This document shows, one piece after another, positions 22,951 to 31,774 of a stretch of 64,000 nt of DNA; within the stretch, counting starts at the first letter, position 1, and each line of letters begins with the position of its first letter. The position numbers were made by a program, and so were the translations under genes. Source of the stretch: Streptomyces sp. CHD11 (GTDB taxonomy: Bacteria; Actinomycetota; Actinomycetes; Streptomycetales; Streptomycetaceae). The stretch spans positions 23,439 through 87,438 of the forward strand of contig NZ_JABTTS010000007.1 of NCBI RefSeq assembly GCF_018638295.1, given 5' to 3'. The notes under the pieces were generated by a model. It made no database searches. It saw nothing but the letters and a program-made list of their open reading frames with translations, and had not been told where the DNA came from.

Positions 22951-23590
22951 GGCGTCGCTCCAGGGCTCGCAGGGCAAGGGAGGCCAGGTAGGAAATGACG
23001 ATGAAGGCCAGGCCGATCACCGTCAGGGGCTCGGTGAACTGGAAGTTCTGCTGCGAGAACAGCCGTGCCTCGCCGAGCATCTCCAGCACCGTGATCGCCA
23101 TCAGCAGCGGCGTGTCCTTCAGCATGGAGATCACGTAGTTGCCGAGGGCGGGGACCACCCGGCGGATCGCCTGCGGCAGGATGACCGCCGTCCAGGTCCG
23201 CTTCACCGGCAGGCTCAGTGCCGTCGCGGCCTCCCACTGGCCGACCGGCACCCCCTCGATGCCGGCCCGGTAGACCTGCATCGTGTACGTCGAGTAGTGC
23301 AGGCCGATGGCGACCACACCGGTGGTGAGCGCCGAGAAGGTGATGTCCCACTCGGGCAGCACGTAGAAGAGGAAGAACAGCTGTACCAGCAGCGGGGTGT
23401 TGCGGACGAACTCCGTGACCACCCCGACGGGCCAGGTCACGAAGCGCGACGGCACCCGCATCAGCAGCGCCCACACCAGGCCGAGGGCGAACGACACCAG
23501 CGACCCGAGGACGAGGATCTGCAGGGTGACCAGCAGACCGTCCCAGAAGTGCGGCATGAAGTCGGAGACCGCGCTCCAGTCCCACTTCAT
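22940..23590 (-). CDS. ehuC: ABC transporter permease (EhuC-like)
   Basis: This 216-residue HisM/GlnP-type permease has five to six membrane helices and the EAA loop (GQWEAATALSLPVKRTWTAVILPQ) that contacts the ATPase. The ATG start overlaps the TGA of the other permease gene by four bases (23587-23590), so translation is coupled. With the paired permease it forms the heterodimeric channel of a polar amino-acid or ectoine-type importer. Confidence 0.85.
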   Translation of the reverse strand: MKWDWSAVSDFMPHFWDGLLVTLQILVLGSLVSFALGLVWALLMRVPSRFVTWPVGVVTEFVRNTPLLVQLFFLFYVLPEWDITFSALTTGVVAIGLHYSTYTMQVYRAGIEGVPVGQWEAATALSLPVKRTWTAVILPQAIRRVVPALGNYVISMLKDTPLLMAITVLEMLGEARLFSQQNFQFTEPLTVIGLAFIVISYLASLALRALERRLAH

Positions 23591-24291
23591 CGGACACCCC
23601 CGATCCCGGCCGGCTCAGGAGCGGCGGCCTTGCGCTTCGGTGGCGTCTTCCCGACGCCCGCCTTCAGCTTCTTCTCCAGACCGCGCATCACCCGCGTCAG
23701 CAGGAACGCGATCACGAAGTAGATCAGCAGGATGTACGTGTAGATCTCCGCGCTCTCCTGCAGCGCGAGGCGCACCAGATTGCCGCTGAACGCCAGATCG
23801 CCCATACCCATGATCGACACCAGCGCGGTGCCCTTGAGCAGCTCGATCAGCAGGTTGGAGAAGGGCGGGATCATCTCCGGCACCGCCTGCGGCAGCATGA
23901 TCAGCCTCATCCGCTGCCACGGCGTGAAGCTGAGCGCGATGCCGCCCTCCTTCTGCGAGGGGTCGACCGCGCCGAGCGCGCCGCGCACGATCTCGGAGCC
24001 GTACGCCCCGTAGGTCAGGCCCAGTGCCAGCGTGCCCGCCCACATCGGCACCAGTTGCCAGCCGAAGGCCGGCGGCAGCACGAAGAACACCCAGAAGATC
24101 ATCACCAGCGCGGAGGTCCCGCGGAACACCTCGGTGTAGACGCCCGCGAGGAAGCGGACGATCCACAGGTGGTGGGTGCGGGCGATACCGACCACGAAGG
24201 ACACGCCGGCCGCGAGCAGCGAGCTGAAGACGAGCAGCTGGATCGTGACCCAGGTGCCCTGGAGTACCAGTTCCCACAGTCCGGATGTCAT
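23587..24291 (-). CDS. ehuD: ABC transporter permease (EhuD-like)
   Basis: This 234-residue permease resembles its partner, with the EAA-type loop KEGGIALSFTPWQRMRLIMLPQA and about five membrane helices, ending in a basic tail (KKLKAGVGKTPPKRK). Its ATG overlaps the TGA of the binding-protein gene by four bases (24288-24291). Order binding protein, permease, permease, ATPase on one strand is the ehuBDCA-type layout. Confidence 0.85.
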   Translation of the reverse strand: MTSGLWELVLQGTWVTIQLLVFSSLLAAGVSFVVGIARTHHLWIVRFLAGVYTEVFRGTSALVMIFWVFFVLPPAFGWQLVPMWAGTLALGLTYGAYGSEIVRGALGAVDPSQKEGGIALSFTPWQRMRLIMLPQAVPEMIPPFSNLLIELLKGTALVSIMGMGDLAFSGNLVRLALQESAEIYTYILLIYFVIAFLLTRVMRGLEKKLKAGVGKTPPKRKAAAPEPAGIGGVR

Positions 24292-25217
24292 CCGCCGCAG
24301 AGCTCCTTCGCGGTCAGATCGGTCATCTCGTCCTCGGTGAAACCGAAGGGCTTGAGGATCCGCAGCAGTTCGCCGCTCTTCTTGAGCTTGTGCAGCTCGA
24401 CGTTGAAGGCGTCCCGCAGGTTCGTCTCGGTCGGACGGAAGGCGAAACCGCCGCCGTCGGTGTGCGGCTCGCCGTCGACGATCGGCTGGAAGGCCTCCGT
24501 CGCCTCGGTCCTGCCGGACTTCTTGACCACTTCACGGACGGTCAGCGCCGTCCCCGCGAACACGTCCACGCGCCCGGCCTCGACGGCGTTCAGGCCGGCC
24601 ACCTGGTCGGGCACGATGAGGATGTCGCTCTCCTTGTACCCGGCCTCCACCGCGTAGGCGATCTCGGCGTAGCCGGTGCCGGTCGCGAACTTGGCCTTCT
24701 TCGCCACGACGTCCTTGTAGTCGTTCAGCCCGAGGGGGTTCCCCTTGCGCACGATGAAGGCGTCGAGCATCTGGTAGTCGGGGTCGGAGAAGATGACCTG
24801 CTCGCAGCGGTCGGGGTTGATGTACATCCCGGCCGCCACGATGTCGAACTGCTGCGACGCCAGCCCCGGGATGAGGGAGCCGAACTCCGTCGGCACCGGC
24901 TGCACCCGGTCCACGCCGAGCCGCTTGAAGATGACCTTCGCCAGCTCCGGGGCCTCGCCGGTCAGATCACCGTCCTTGTCGATGTACCCGAAGGGAATCT
25001 CACCGGCGATACCGAGCCGGGCCACGCCCTGTGCCCTGAGCCGTTCGAGGAGATCGCCGCCTTCCACGTCGGATCCGGCGGCTACCCGCGAGCAGCCGAC
25101 CGCACCCACCGCGCCGAGCGCCGCGACCCCCGCGAGCAGCGACCGGCGAGTGGGCCCGGCTGTTTCGGACCTTTGGTCGGATATGCCCCATGGAGGGGTT
25201 CTGTGTGGTGGAGCCAT
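24288..25217 (-). CDS. ehuB: ABC transporter substrate-binding lipoprotein (EhuB-like)
   Basis: The 309-residue family 3 solute-binding protein has a Tat-like twin-Arg signal (TRRSLLAGVAALGAVGAVGC, lipobox Cys), then the two-lobed domain with IAGEIPFGYIDKDGDLTGEAPELAK and FDIVAAGMYINPDRC. The family includes ectoine/hydroxyectoine binding protein EhuB as well as other polar amino-acid binders. The ATG at 25217 has no clear ribosome-binding site, so the start is uncertain; it gives the twin-Arg signal a 22-residue lead. Divergent from the DUF3830 gene. Confidence 0.82.
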   Translation of the reverse strand: MAPPHRTPPWGISDQRSETAGPTRRSLLAGVAALGAVGAVGCSRVAAGSDVEGGDLLERLRAQGVARLGIAGEIPFGYIDKDGDLTGEAPELAKVIFKRLGVDRVQPVPTEFGSLIPGLASQQFDIVAAGMYINPDRCEQVIFSDPDYQMLDAFIVRKGNPLGLNDYKDVVAKKAKFATGTGYAEIAYAVEAGYKESDILIVPDQVAGLNAVEAGRVDVFAGTALTVREVVKKSGRTEATEAFQPIVDGEPHTDGGGFAFRPTETNLRDAFNVELHKLKKSGELLRILKPFGFTEDEMTDLTAKELCGG

Positions 25218-25292
25218 GGGCGCGCAGCTACCCGAAGCCGGTGGGGTTATGCCGATCTTTTTCAGTCCGATACCTCGGCCCGGCACCCTTGA

Positions 25293-25308
25293 CCCCGGGG
25301 CCCCGGGG
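25293..25308. promoter_or_regulatory. 16-bp GC palindrome in the EhuB/DUF3830 divergon
   Basis: CCCCGGGGCCCCGGGG is a perfect palindrome between two divergent genes, 16 bases before the DUF3830 ATG. It may be an operator or just a stable hairpin; its sequence differs from the palindrome before the IclR gene. Confidence 0.45.
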
Positions 25309-25323
25309 CACTGCCATGGAGGC

Positions 25324-25818
25324 ATGGCTGATCGCTACATCGAAGTCTCGCTGGTCAGGCGCAAAATCACGTGCACGGCCCGGCTACTGGACGACCGGGC
25401 CCCGGTCACCTGCGCGGCCGTCTGGGACGCGCTCCCCCTCGGCGGCGACGTGTACCACGCCAAATACGCGCGCAACGAGATCTACGCCCTCTTCCCTCCC
25501 TTCGCCGCATCCGAGCCGCCGCTGGAGAATCCCACGGTCACGCCCATTCCGGGCGATCTGTGCTATTTCTCCTTCGCCGGGACCGAGTTGGGCACCACGT
25601 CCTACGGCTACGACCGCGAGGTCCGCCCCGGCACCACCCTGGTGGACCTGGCCCTGTTCTACGAACGCAACAACCTGCTGCTGAACGGCGACGTCGGCTG
25701 GGTGCCCGGCATCGTCTGGGGCGAGGTGGTGGACGGCCTCGCGGCCATGGCGGAGGGCTGCAACGACCTGTGGCGCACCGGAGCGGCCGGGGAGACGCTC
25801 AGCTTCCGGCGGGCGTGA
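25324..25818 (+). CDS. DUF3830 family protein
   Basis: This 164-residue protein belongs to DUF3830, a small cyclophilin-like-fold family (ADRYIEVSLVRRKITCTARL, VWDALPLGGDVYHAKYARNEIY, then GDLCYFSFAG and YGYDREVRPG). No activity is established. Such genes tend to sit beside Asp/Glu racemase-like and amidase genes, as here. GGAGG lies just before ATG. Its last 20 bp overlap the end of the convergent amidase gene. Confidence 0.78.
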   Translation: MADRYIEVSLVRRKITCTARLLDDRAPVTCAAVWDALPLGGDVYHAKYARNEIYALFPPFAASEPPLENPTVTPIPGDLCYFSFAGTELGTTSYGYDREVRPGTTLVDLALFYERNNLLLNGDVGWVPGIVWGEVVDGLAAMAEGCNDLWRTGAAGETLSFRRA

Positions 25819-27205
25819 CGCCGGTGGCCACCCCTGCCTCGTACAGTGCGTGGGCCGCCCGCAGGACCAGGGAGTCCCGGTGACGGGCGGCCACCAGCTG
25901 GAGGCCGATCGGCAGCCCGGCGGCGTCGGTGCCGACGGGCACCGTCGCGGCGGGCTGCTGCGTCATGTTGAAGGGATAGGTGAACGGCGTCCAGCCCGTC
26001 CACCGGCGGTGGCCCGACCCCTTCGGCACCTCCGCGCCCGCCTCGAACGCCGTGACGGGAACGGTCGGGGTGACCAGCAGGTCGTAGGTGTCGTGGAAGG
26101 CACCCATCCGGCGGCCCAGGTCCATCCGCACGTCCACCGCGGCCAGATAGTCCAGCGCCGAGTACCGGGCACCGGCCCCGCAGATCTCCCGCAGCCCGGG
26201 GTCGAGCAGCCCGCGCTGCTCCCGCGTGAGGTGCTGGGTCACCCGCGCCGCGCCGGCGAACCACAGGGTGTGGAAGGCCTCCACCGGATCGGTGAGATCC
26301 GGGTCCGTCTCCTCGACGTACGCGCCGAGTCCGGCCAGCGACTCCACCGCCCGCCGCACCGCGGCCGCCACCTCCGGATCCACCCTCACCTGCCCGCCCA
26401 GCGACGGCGAGTACGCCACCCGCAGCCCGCGCACCCCGCCCGCCAGACCCTCCGGGAGCGCGCCGGGCGCCGGGCCCAGCGCCGACCAGTCCCGGGAGTC
26501 CGGCCCGCCGATCACCTCCATCAGCAGCGCCGCGTCCGCCGCGTCCCGGGTCATCGGACCGACGTGCGCCAGCGTGCCGAACGCGCTCGCCGGATACAGC
26601 GGCACCCTCCCGTACGTCGGCTTCAGCGCGAAGATCCCGCAGAACGCGGCGGGGATACGGACACTCCCTCCGCCGTCCGTGCCCAGCGCCAGCGGCCCCG
26701 CGCCCAGCGCCACGGCCGCCGCCGCGCCCCCGCTCGACCCGCCCGCCGTACGCGCCGGATCGTACGGATTGCGGGTGATCCCGCCGAGGGGTGAGTCCGT
26801 CACCCCCTTCCAGCCGAACTCGGGGGTCGTCGTCTTGCCCAGGAACACCGCCCCGTGCTCCCGCAGCCGGGCCACCGACGGCGCGTCCTCGTCCCAGCGG
26901 CCCGCGGCCGGGTCGATCGTGCGCGAGCCCTTCAGCGTCGGGGCGCCGCGCAGCAGCAGGATGTCCTTCACCGTGACCGGCACCCCGTCCAGCAGCCCGC
27001 ACGGCTCCCCGCGCCGCCACCGCTCCTCGGAGGCGGCGGCCCGCTCCAGCGCCTCCTCGGCGAACAGCCGCACGAACGCGTTCACCCGGGGCTGGATCGC
27101 CTCCGCCCGCTCCAGCGCCGCCCGGGTCACCTCCACGGGGCCGAACTCGCCCCCGCGGTAACCGTCGAGGAGCCTTACCGCGGTCAGCCCGGTGAGCTCG
27201 GACAT
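25799..27205 (-). CDS. Amidase (amidase-signature family)
   Basis: The 468-residue serine amidase shows the AS-family triad: Lys in VPVTVKDIL, cis-Ser in AGGSSGGAAA and nucleophile Ser in GTDGGGSVRIPAAFCG. Such enzymes hydrolyse amides or monoamides of dicarboxylates with release of ammonia; the substrate cannot be read. AAAGGGAGG precedes ATG. The D-2-hydroxyacid dehydrogenase gene lies 25 bp upstream on the same strand, so the two form an operon. Confidence 0.9.
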   Translation of the reverse strand: MSELTGLTAVRLLDGYRGGEFGPVEVTRAALERAEAIQPRVNAFVRLFAEEALERAAASEERWRRGEPCGLLDGVPVTVKDILLLRGAPTLKGSRTIDPAAGRWDEDAPSVARLREHGAVFLGKTTTPEFGWKGVTDSPLGGITRNPYDPARTAGGSSGGAAAAVALGAGPLALGTDGGGSVRIPAAFCGIFALKPTYGRVPLYPASAFGTLAHVGPMTRDAADAALLMEVIGGPDSRDWSALGPAPGALPEGLAGGVRGLRVAYSPSLGGQVRVDPEVAAAVRRAVESLAGLGAYVEETDPDLTDPVEAFHTLWFAGAARVTQHLTREQRGLLDPGLREICGAGARYSALDYLAAVDVRMDLGRRMGAFHDTYDLLVTPTVPVTAFEAGAEVPKGSGHRRWTGWTPFTYPFNMTQQPAATVPVGTDAAGLPIGLQLVAARHRDSLVLRAAHALYEAGVATGVTPAGS

Positions 27206-27230
27206 CCGGCCTCCCTTTCACGTACGCACG

Positions 27231-28178
27231 TCAGTGACCGGGTACATACCCACGCTGCTTGTCGACCACGTTCGCCAGCGGCTCACCCGCCGCCCACAGC
27301 TCGAACAACTCCACGAACTGAAGTCCGAGTTCGTCCCGCCAGCCGACCGTGTCCCCGCTCATGTGCGGCGACACGACCAGCCCCGGCGCATCCCAGAGCG
27401 GGCTGCCCTGGGGCAGCGGCTCGGTCTCGAACACGTCCAGCGCGGCCCCCGCGATCCACCGCCCGCGCAGCGCCCCGGCCAGCGCCTCCTCCACGACCAG
27501 CTGCCCCCGGCCGATGTTGACGAAGTACGCGGACGGCTGCATCATCCCGAACCGGCGGGCGTCGAACATCCCCCGGGTCCCCTCGGTCAGCGGTGCGGCG
27601 GCGATCACCCAGTCCGCGCCGGCCAGCAGCCGGTCCAGATCCTCCGGGCCGTGCACACCGGCCCGTGCGGTCCGTCCGGCCAGCGCGGTCCGTACCCCGA
27701 GCGCCTCGAGCGTGCCGGCGATCGCCCGGCCGATCGGCCCCGAACCGACCACCACGGCACGGGTCCCGGCGACCGAGCGCGTCTCCCGGTGCCGCCAGGT
27801 CCGCTCCCGCTGCAGCTCCAGCGTCCGCGGCAGGTCCTTGGCGAAGGCGAGCACCAGGGCCGCCACGTACTCGGCGATCGGCCGGTCGAAGACCCCCCGC
27901 GCGTTGGTCACCACGGTGTCGGAGGCGGCGAGTTCCGGACAGAGAAGATGGTCCACGCCCGCGCTCGCCGTGTGCACCCAGCGCGGCCGGGGCCCCTCAC
28001 CGGGCCACGCCTCCCGCACCGCGTGCGAGGTGAAGTCCCACACCAGCAGCACATCCGCGGACGGCAGCAGGCCGGCGAGGGTCGAGGCGTCGGCGTGCTC
28101 GATCCTGACCCGGCCGGTCAGCCGGCCGAGACGGGGGAGCGGATCGGCGTCCAGCACGAGCAGCGTGGGGATGGTCAT
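27231..28178 (-). CDS. D-isomer-specific 2-hydroxyacid dehydrogenase family protein
   Basis: This 315-residue dehydrogenase has the NAD-binding loop VVVGSGPIGRAIAGTLEALG, the VNIGRGQLVVEEAL signature, Glu in DVFETEPLP and the late His in VVSPHMSGDT. These give the catalytic Arg-Glu-His set of the GyaR/SerA group. It interconverts a 2-oxoacid and a D-2-hydroxyacid using NAD(P)H. It is first in the operon with the amidase and divergent from the maleate-isomerase-type genes. ATG at 28178 fits the family N-terminus (TIPTLLVLDADPL). Confidence 0.88.
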   Translation of the reverse strand: MTIPTLLVLDADPLPRLGRLTGRVRIEHADASTLAGLLPSADVLLVWDFTSHAVREAWPGEGPRPRWVHTASAGVDHLLCPELAASDTVVTNARGVFDRPIAEYVAALVLAFAKDLPRTLELQRERTWRHRETRSVAGTRAVVVGSGPIGRAIAGTLEALGVRTALAGRTARAGVHGPEDLDRLLAGADWVIAAAPLTEGTRGMFDARRFGMMQPSAYFVNIGRGQLVVEEALAGALRGRWIAGAALDVFETEPLPQGSPLWDAPGLVVSPHMSGDTVGWRDELGLQFVELFELWAAGEPLANVVDKQRGYVPGH

Positions 28179-28279
28179 GAGCGGCCCAGCCTCCAGGTTC
28201 TTCGGCTCCGTGCCGCTCCCCGGCGGCGGCCGGTCGCGACGAGTTAACCAGGTGTTGACCGGCGGGTGACCCGGGCGGA

Positions 28280-28308
28280 TTGACCACGCTCGCACCCGAA
28301 CCTAACGT
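28280..28308 (+). promoter_or_regulatory. Promoter of the maleate-isomerase-family operon
   Basis: TTGACC (28280-28285), exactly 17 bp, then TAACGT (28303-28308) is a good vegetative-type promoter. Transcription would begin near 28315, giving a leader of about 58 bases before ATG 28373. Confidence 0.65.
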
Positions 28309-28372
28309 CGTCAACACGGGCGTTCCCGCGATCCTCTGTGTGCTCGTCTCCCAGCGTGAGGCCGGTGCTGAT

Positions 28373-29224
28373 ATGGACGTCTCCTTTCTCGGCGGCCCCG
28401 GCCCGCAGCGCGGTGTCGGTGTGGTCGCCCCCTTCGACTTCGCGCTGGACCGGGAGCTGTGGCGCTGGATCCCGGACGACGTGTCACTGCATCTCACCCG
28501 CACGCCGTACGTGCCGGTCGAGGTGAGCCTCGACCTCGCCCGGCTGGTCAGCGAGCACGAGACCCTCGGCGACGCCGTGCGCACCCTGACCGCGGTCACC
28601 CCCGAGGTCGTGGCCTACGCCTGTACGTCGGGCAGTTTCGTCGGCGGGATCGTCGGCGAGCGCGCGATGTGCGAGGCGATGAGCCGGGCCGGCGCGGTCC
28701 CCGCCATCACGACCTCCGGCGCACTCCTCGAAGCGCTGGTGGAACTGGACGTGCGCCGGGTCGCCCTGGTCACCCCGTACACCGTGTCGGTCACCCGGGC
28801 ATTGGAGGACTACGTGGCGCGGGCCGGAGTCACCGTCACCGGCTGCGCCTACATGGGCCTGACCCGGCACATCTGGAAGGTCACCTACCGCGAGGTGGTG
28901 GACATGGCCCGGCTGGCGGCGGCCCACGGAGGGCTCGGCGCGGCCGACGCGCTGTTCCTGTCCTGCACCAACCTCCCGACCTACGACGTCATCCCCCAGT
29001 TGGAGGCGGAGCTGCGCATCCCGGTCATCTCGGCCAACCAGGTGACCATGTGGGCGGCGCTGCGCCGATTGGGTACACGAGCGGTGGGGCCGTATCAGGC
29101 GCTGATCGACGCGTCGGCGCGCTCCGGGACCGTACTGCCGGGCCAGACGTCCGGCTCCGTACTGCCGGACGTGCCCGGCTTACCGGACGTGTCGGAAGAG
29201 AAGCAGCAGGAAGGCTGGTCATGA
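28373..29224 (+). CDS. Maleate isomerase / Asp-Glu racemase superfamily enzyme, two-Cys copy
   Basis: This 283-residue enzyme has the two active-site cysteines of the superfamily: Cys84 in VVAYACTSGSF and Cys198 in LFLSCTNLPTYDV. The family contains maleate cis-trans isomerase, arylmalonate decarboxylase and EutA. Two cysteines fit an isomerase or racemase mechanism. ATG at 28373 is preferred because it lies after the promoter at 28280-28308. It overlaps the downstream paralogue by four bases (ATGA). Confidence 0.85.
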   Translation: MDVSFLGGPGPQRGVGVVAPFDFALDRELWRWIPDDVSLHLTRTPYVPVEVSLDLARLVSEHETLGDAVRTLTAVTPEVVAYACTSGSFVGGIVGERAMCEAMSRAGAVPAITTSGALLEALVELDVRRVALVTPYTVSVTRALEDYVARAGVTVTGCAYMGLTRHIWKVTYREVVDMARLAAAHGGLGAADALFLSCTNLPTYDVIPQLEAELRIPVISANQVTMWAALRRLGTRAVGPYQALIDASARSGTVLPGQTSGSVLPDVPGLPDVSEEKQQEGWS

Positions 29225-29952
29225 CCGCACTGGGATTCCTCTATCCGGGCCACTCCGCGGAGGACGACTATCCGCGCATCGAGCAGTTGCTGGGCAGCGA
29301 CGTCCGGGTGGACCTGGTGCACACGGACATCGGCGAGGACGCCCACCGGGTGGACGCGCTGCTGCGGATGGGCGCGCCCGAACGGCTGGCGGCCGGCCTC
29401 CAGCAGCTACGGCTCTCCGGCGCCGACGCGGTGGTGTGGGCCTGCACCAGCGGCAGCTTCGTCCACGGCTGGGACGGCGCCCACCAGCAGGTGCGCAACC
29501 TCGCCCTGGCCGCCGGCCTGCCCGCCTCGTCCACGTCCTTCGCCTTCGTGCACGCGCTGCGCGAGATCGAGGCGCGGCGGGTCGCCGTCGGCGCCACCTA
29601 CCCGGACGACGTGGCGCTGCTCTTCGCCGAGTTCCTGCGGGCCGGCGGCGCGGAGGTCACCGGCGTGCGCAGTTCCGGGATCATCACCGCGGCGGAGGTC
29701 GGCACCTGGGGCGAGGAGGAACTGTTCGCCCTGGCCCGCGCGGCCGACAGTCCCGACGCCGACGCCCTCCTGCTGCCCGACACCGCCCTGCACACGGTCG
29801 CCCACATCCCGGCCCTGGAGAAAGAGTTGGGCAAGCCGGTCCTCACCGCCAACCAGGTCTCCGCGTGGGAGTGCCTGCGCCTGGCCGACCGCCGCGTGAA
29901 CGCCCCGCAACTGGGCGCACTGTTCACCCGGGAGCCGATCGTGCAGGCCTGA
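29221..29952 (+). CDS. Maleate isomerase / Asp-Glu racemase superfamily paralogue with one active-site Cys
   Basis: The 243-residue paralogue keeps the first cysteine (Cys75 in VVWACTSGSF), but the second is replaced: the aligned segment reads DALLLPDTALHT (Asp187 where the neighbour has Cys198). A two-base racemase/isomerase mechanism therefore seems impossible with Cys alone. It could be a decarboxylase- or lyase-like variant, or form a complex with its neighbour. ATGA overlap with the upstream gene ensures coupled, equal translation. Confidence 0.83.
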   Translation: MTALGFLYPGHSAEDDYPRIEQLLGSDVRVDLVHTDIGEDAHRVDALLRMGAPERLAAGLQQLRLSGADAVVWACTSGSFVHGWDGAHQQVRNLALAAGLPASSTSFAFVHALREIEARRVAVGATYPDDVALLFAEFLRAGGAEVTGVRSSGIITAAEVGTWGEEELFALARAADSPDADALLLPDTALHTVAHIPALEKELGKPVLTANQVSAWECLRLADRRVNAPQLGALFTREPIVQA

Positions 29953-29981
29953 CCGCGCACCGGACACGCGCCGGGCATGAA

Positions 29982-30017
29982 AGAACCCCGGTCCCGCCGA
30001 GGCGGGGCCGGGGTTCT
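29982..30017. terminator. Bidirectional terminator between the isomerase genes and tRNA-Gly
   Basis: AGAACCCCGG-T-CCCGCC and GGCGGG-G-CCGGGGTTCT form an almost perfect hairpin of about 16 bp per arm. It ends three bases from the tRNA-Gly 3' end and serves both strands. Confidence 0.88.
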
Positions 30018-30019
30018 CG

Positions 30020-30092
30020 TGGAGCGCCGGGCAGGCCTTGCACCTGCACCTCCCCGCAGGAAGCGGGGCGTCTTTCCTTGGACCACCGACGC
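30020..30092 (-). tRNA. Aberrant tRNA-Gly (TCC) with encoded CCA
   Basis: The 73 bases fold as a cloverleaf: acceptor GCGTCGG/CCGGCGC with one U-G pair, 3-bp D stem with G18-G19 kept, anticodon arm CCCCG-CTTCCTG-CGGGG (anticodon TCC), 4-base variable loop, T arm GCAGG-TGCAAGG-CCTGC, discriminator T73 and genomic CCA. Glycine identity elements (G1-C72, C2-G71, C35, C36, U73) are present. The T loop reads UGCAAGG instead of UUCRANN (G55), and position 37 is a pyrimidine, both very unusual for a translating tRNA. A -10-like TAAGAT is at 30138-30133 on the same strand. Confidence 0.85.
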
Positions 30093-30169
30093 GTGATCAC
30101 TTACGGGGGCGAACCCCTCAGCGAGCAGGACGATCTTATCGCATGATCGCCGGACACGCACACCGGTCG

Positions 30170-30600
30170 GGGAGGGCGGTGGGGTGGCCGGCTGGTACGC
30201 CGGGAGAGCGGGTTCGGCCGGTCGTCCGGGGAAGTGGGTTCGGCTGGTACGCCTGGGTGGCGGGGTCGGCTGGTACGGCGGGGGCGGTTGGTAGACCGGG
30301 GAAGCGGGTTCGGGCTGGTACGCCTGGGCGGTGGGGTCGGCTGGTACGGCGGGTGAGCGGAGTTGAGGTACGCCGGAAGACAGGGCGACCGGTACACCGG
30401 AGAAGCGGGGCGGCGGGTACGCCGGGCAGCAGCGCAGCAGGGCAGCAGGGCGGCACGGCGGCACGGCGGCACGGCGGCAGGGCGGCACGGCAGCAACGCG
30501 GCAGGGCGGCAGGGCGGCAGGGCGGCACGGCAGCAACGCGGCAGGGCGGCAGGGCGGCACGGCGGCAACGCGGCAGGGCGGCCGGTAGGCCGGAGGCGGG
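30170..30600 (+). repeat. G-rich minisatellite region
   Basis: From 30190 to 30360 a unit like GGGTTCGGCTGGTACGCC / GGGGTCGGCTGGTACGGC recurs about five times. From 30420 to 30590 8-base units (CGGCACGG, CGGCAGGG, CAGCAACG) repeat more than fifteen times, including higher-order copies. The plus strand is strongly G-rich. Several frames stay open only because of the repeats, with no ribosome-binding site or family resemblance. I treat it as non-coding; G-quadruplex formation is possible. Confidence 0.8.
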
Positions 30601-30673
30601 GGTGTGGAATATCCGGGGGGCCGTCGCCCGTTACGCCACGCAGCGATCGTCACACCACAGGAGGCGCCCCACC

Positions 30674-31749
<1,076 letters not shown>

Positions 31750-31774
<25 letters not shown>

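Noticed and set aside
22165..25217. Firm assignment of the transporter to ectoine uptake
   Set aside because: The Ehu resemblance is at family level only, and eutD/eutE-type ectoine hydrolases are absent from the window. I keep the names as -like.
30101..30653. Cys/Pro-rich open frames (PPCRPAALP repeats) on the minus strand
   Set aside because: Only the minisatellite keeps these frames open; there is no ribosome-binding site, no conserved domain, and the repeat reads openly in several frames at once.
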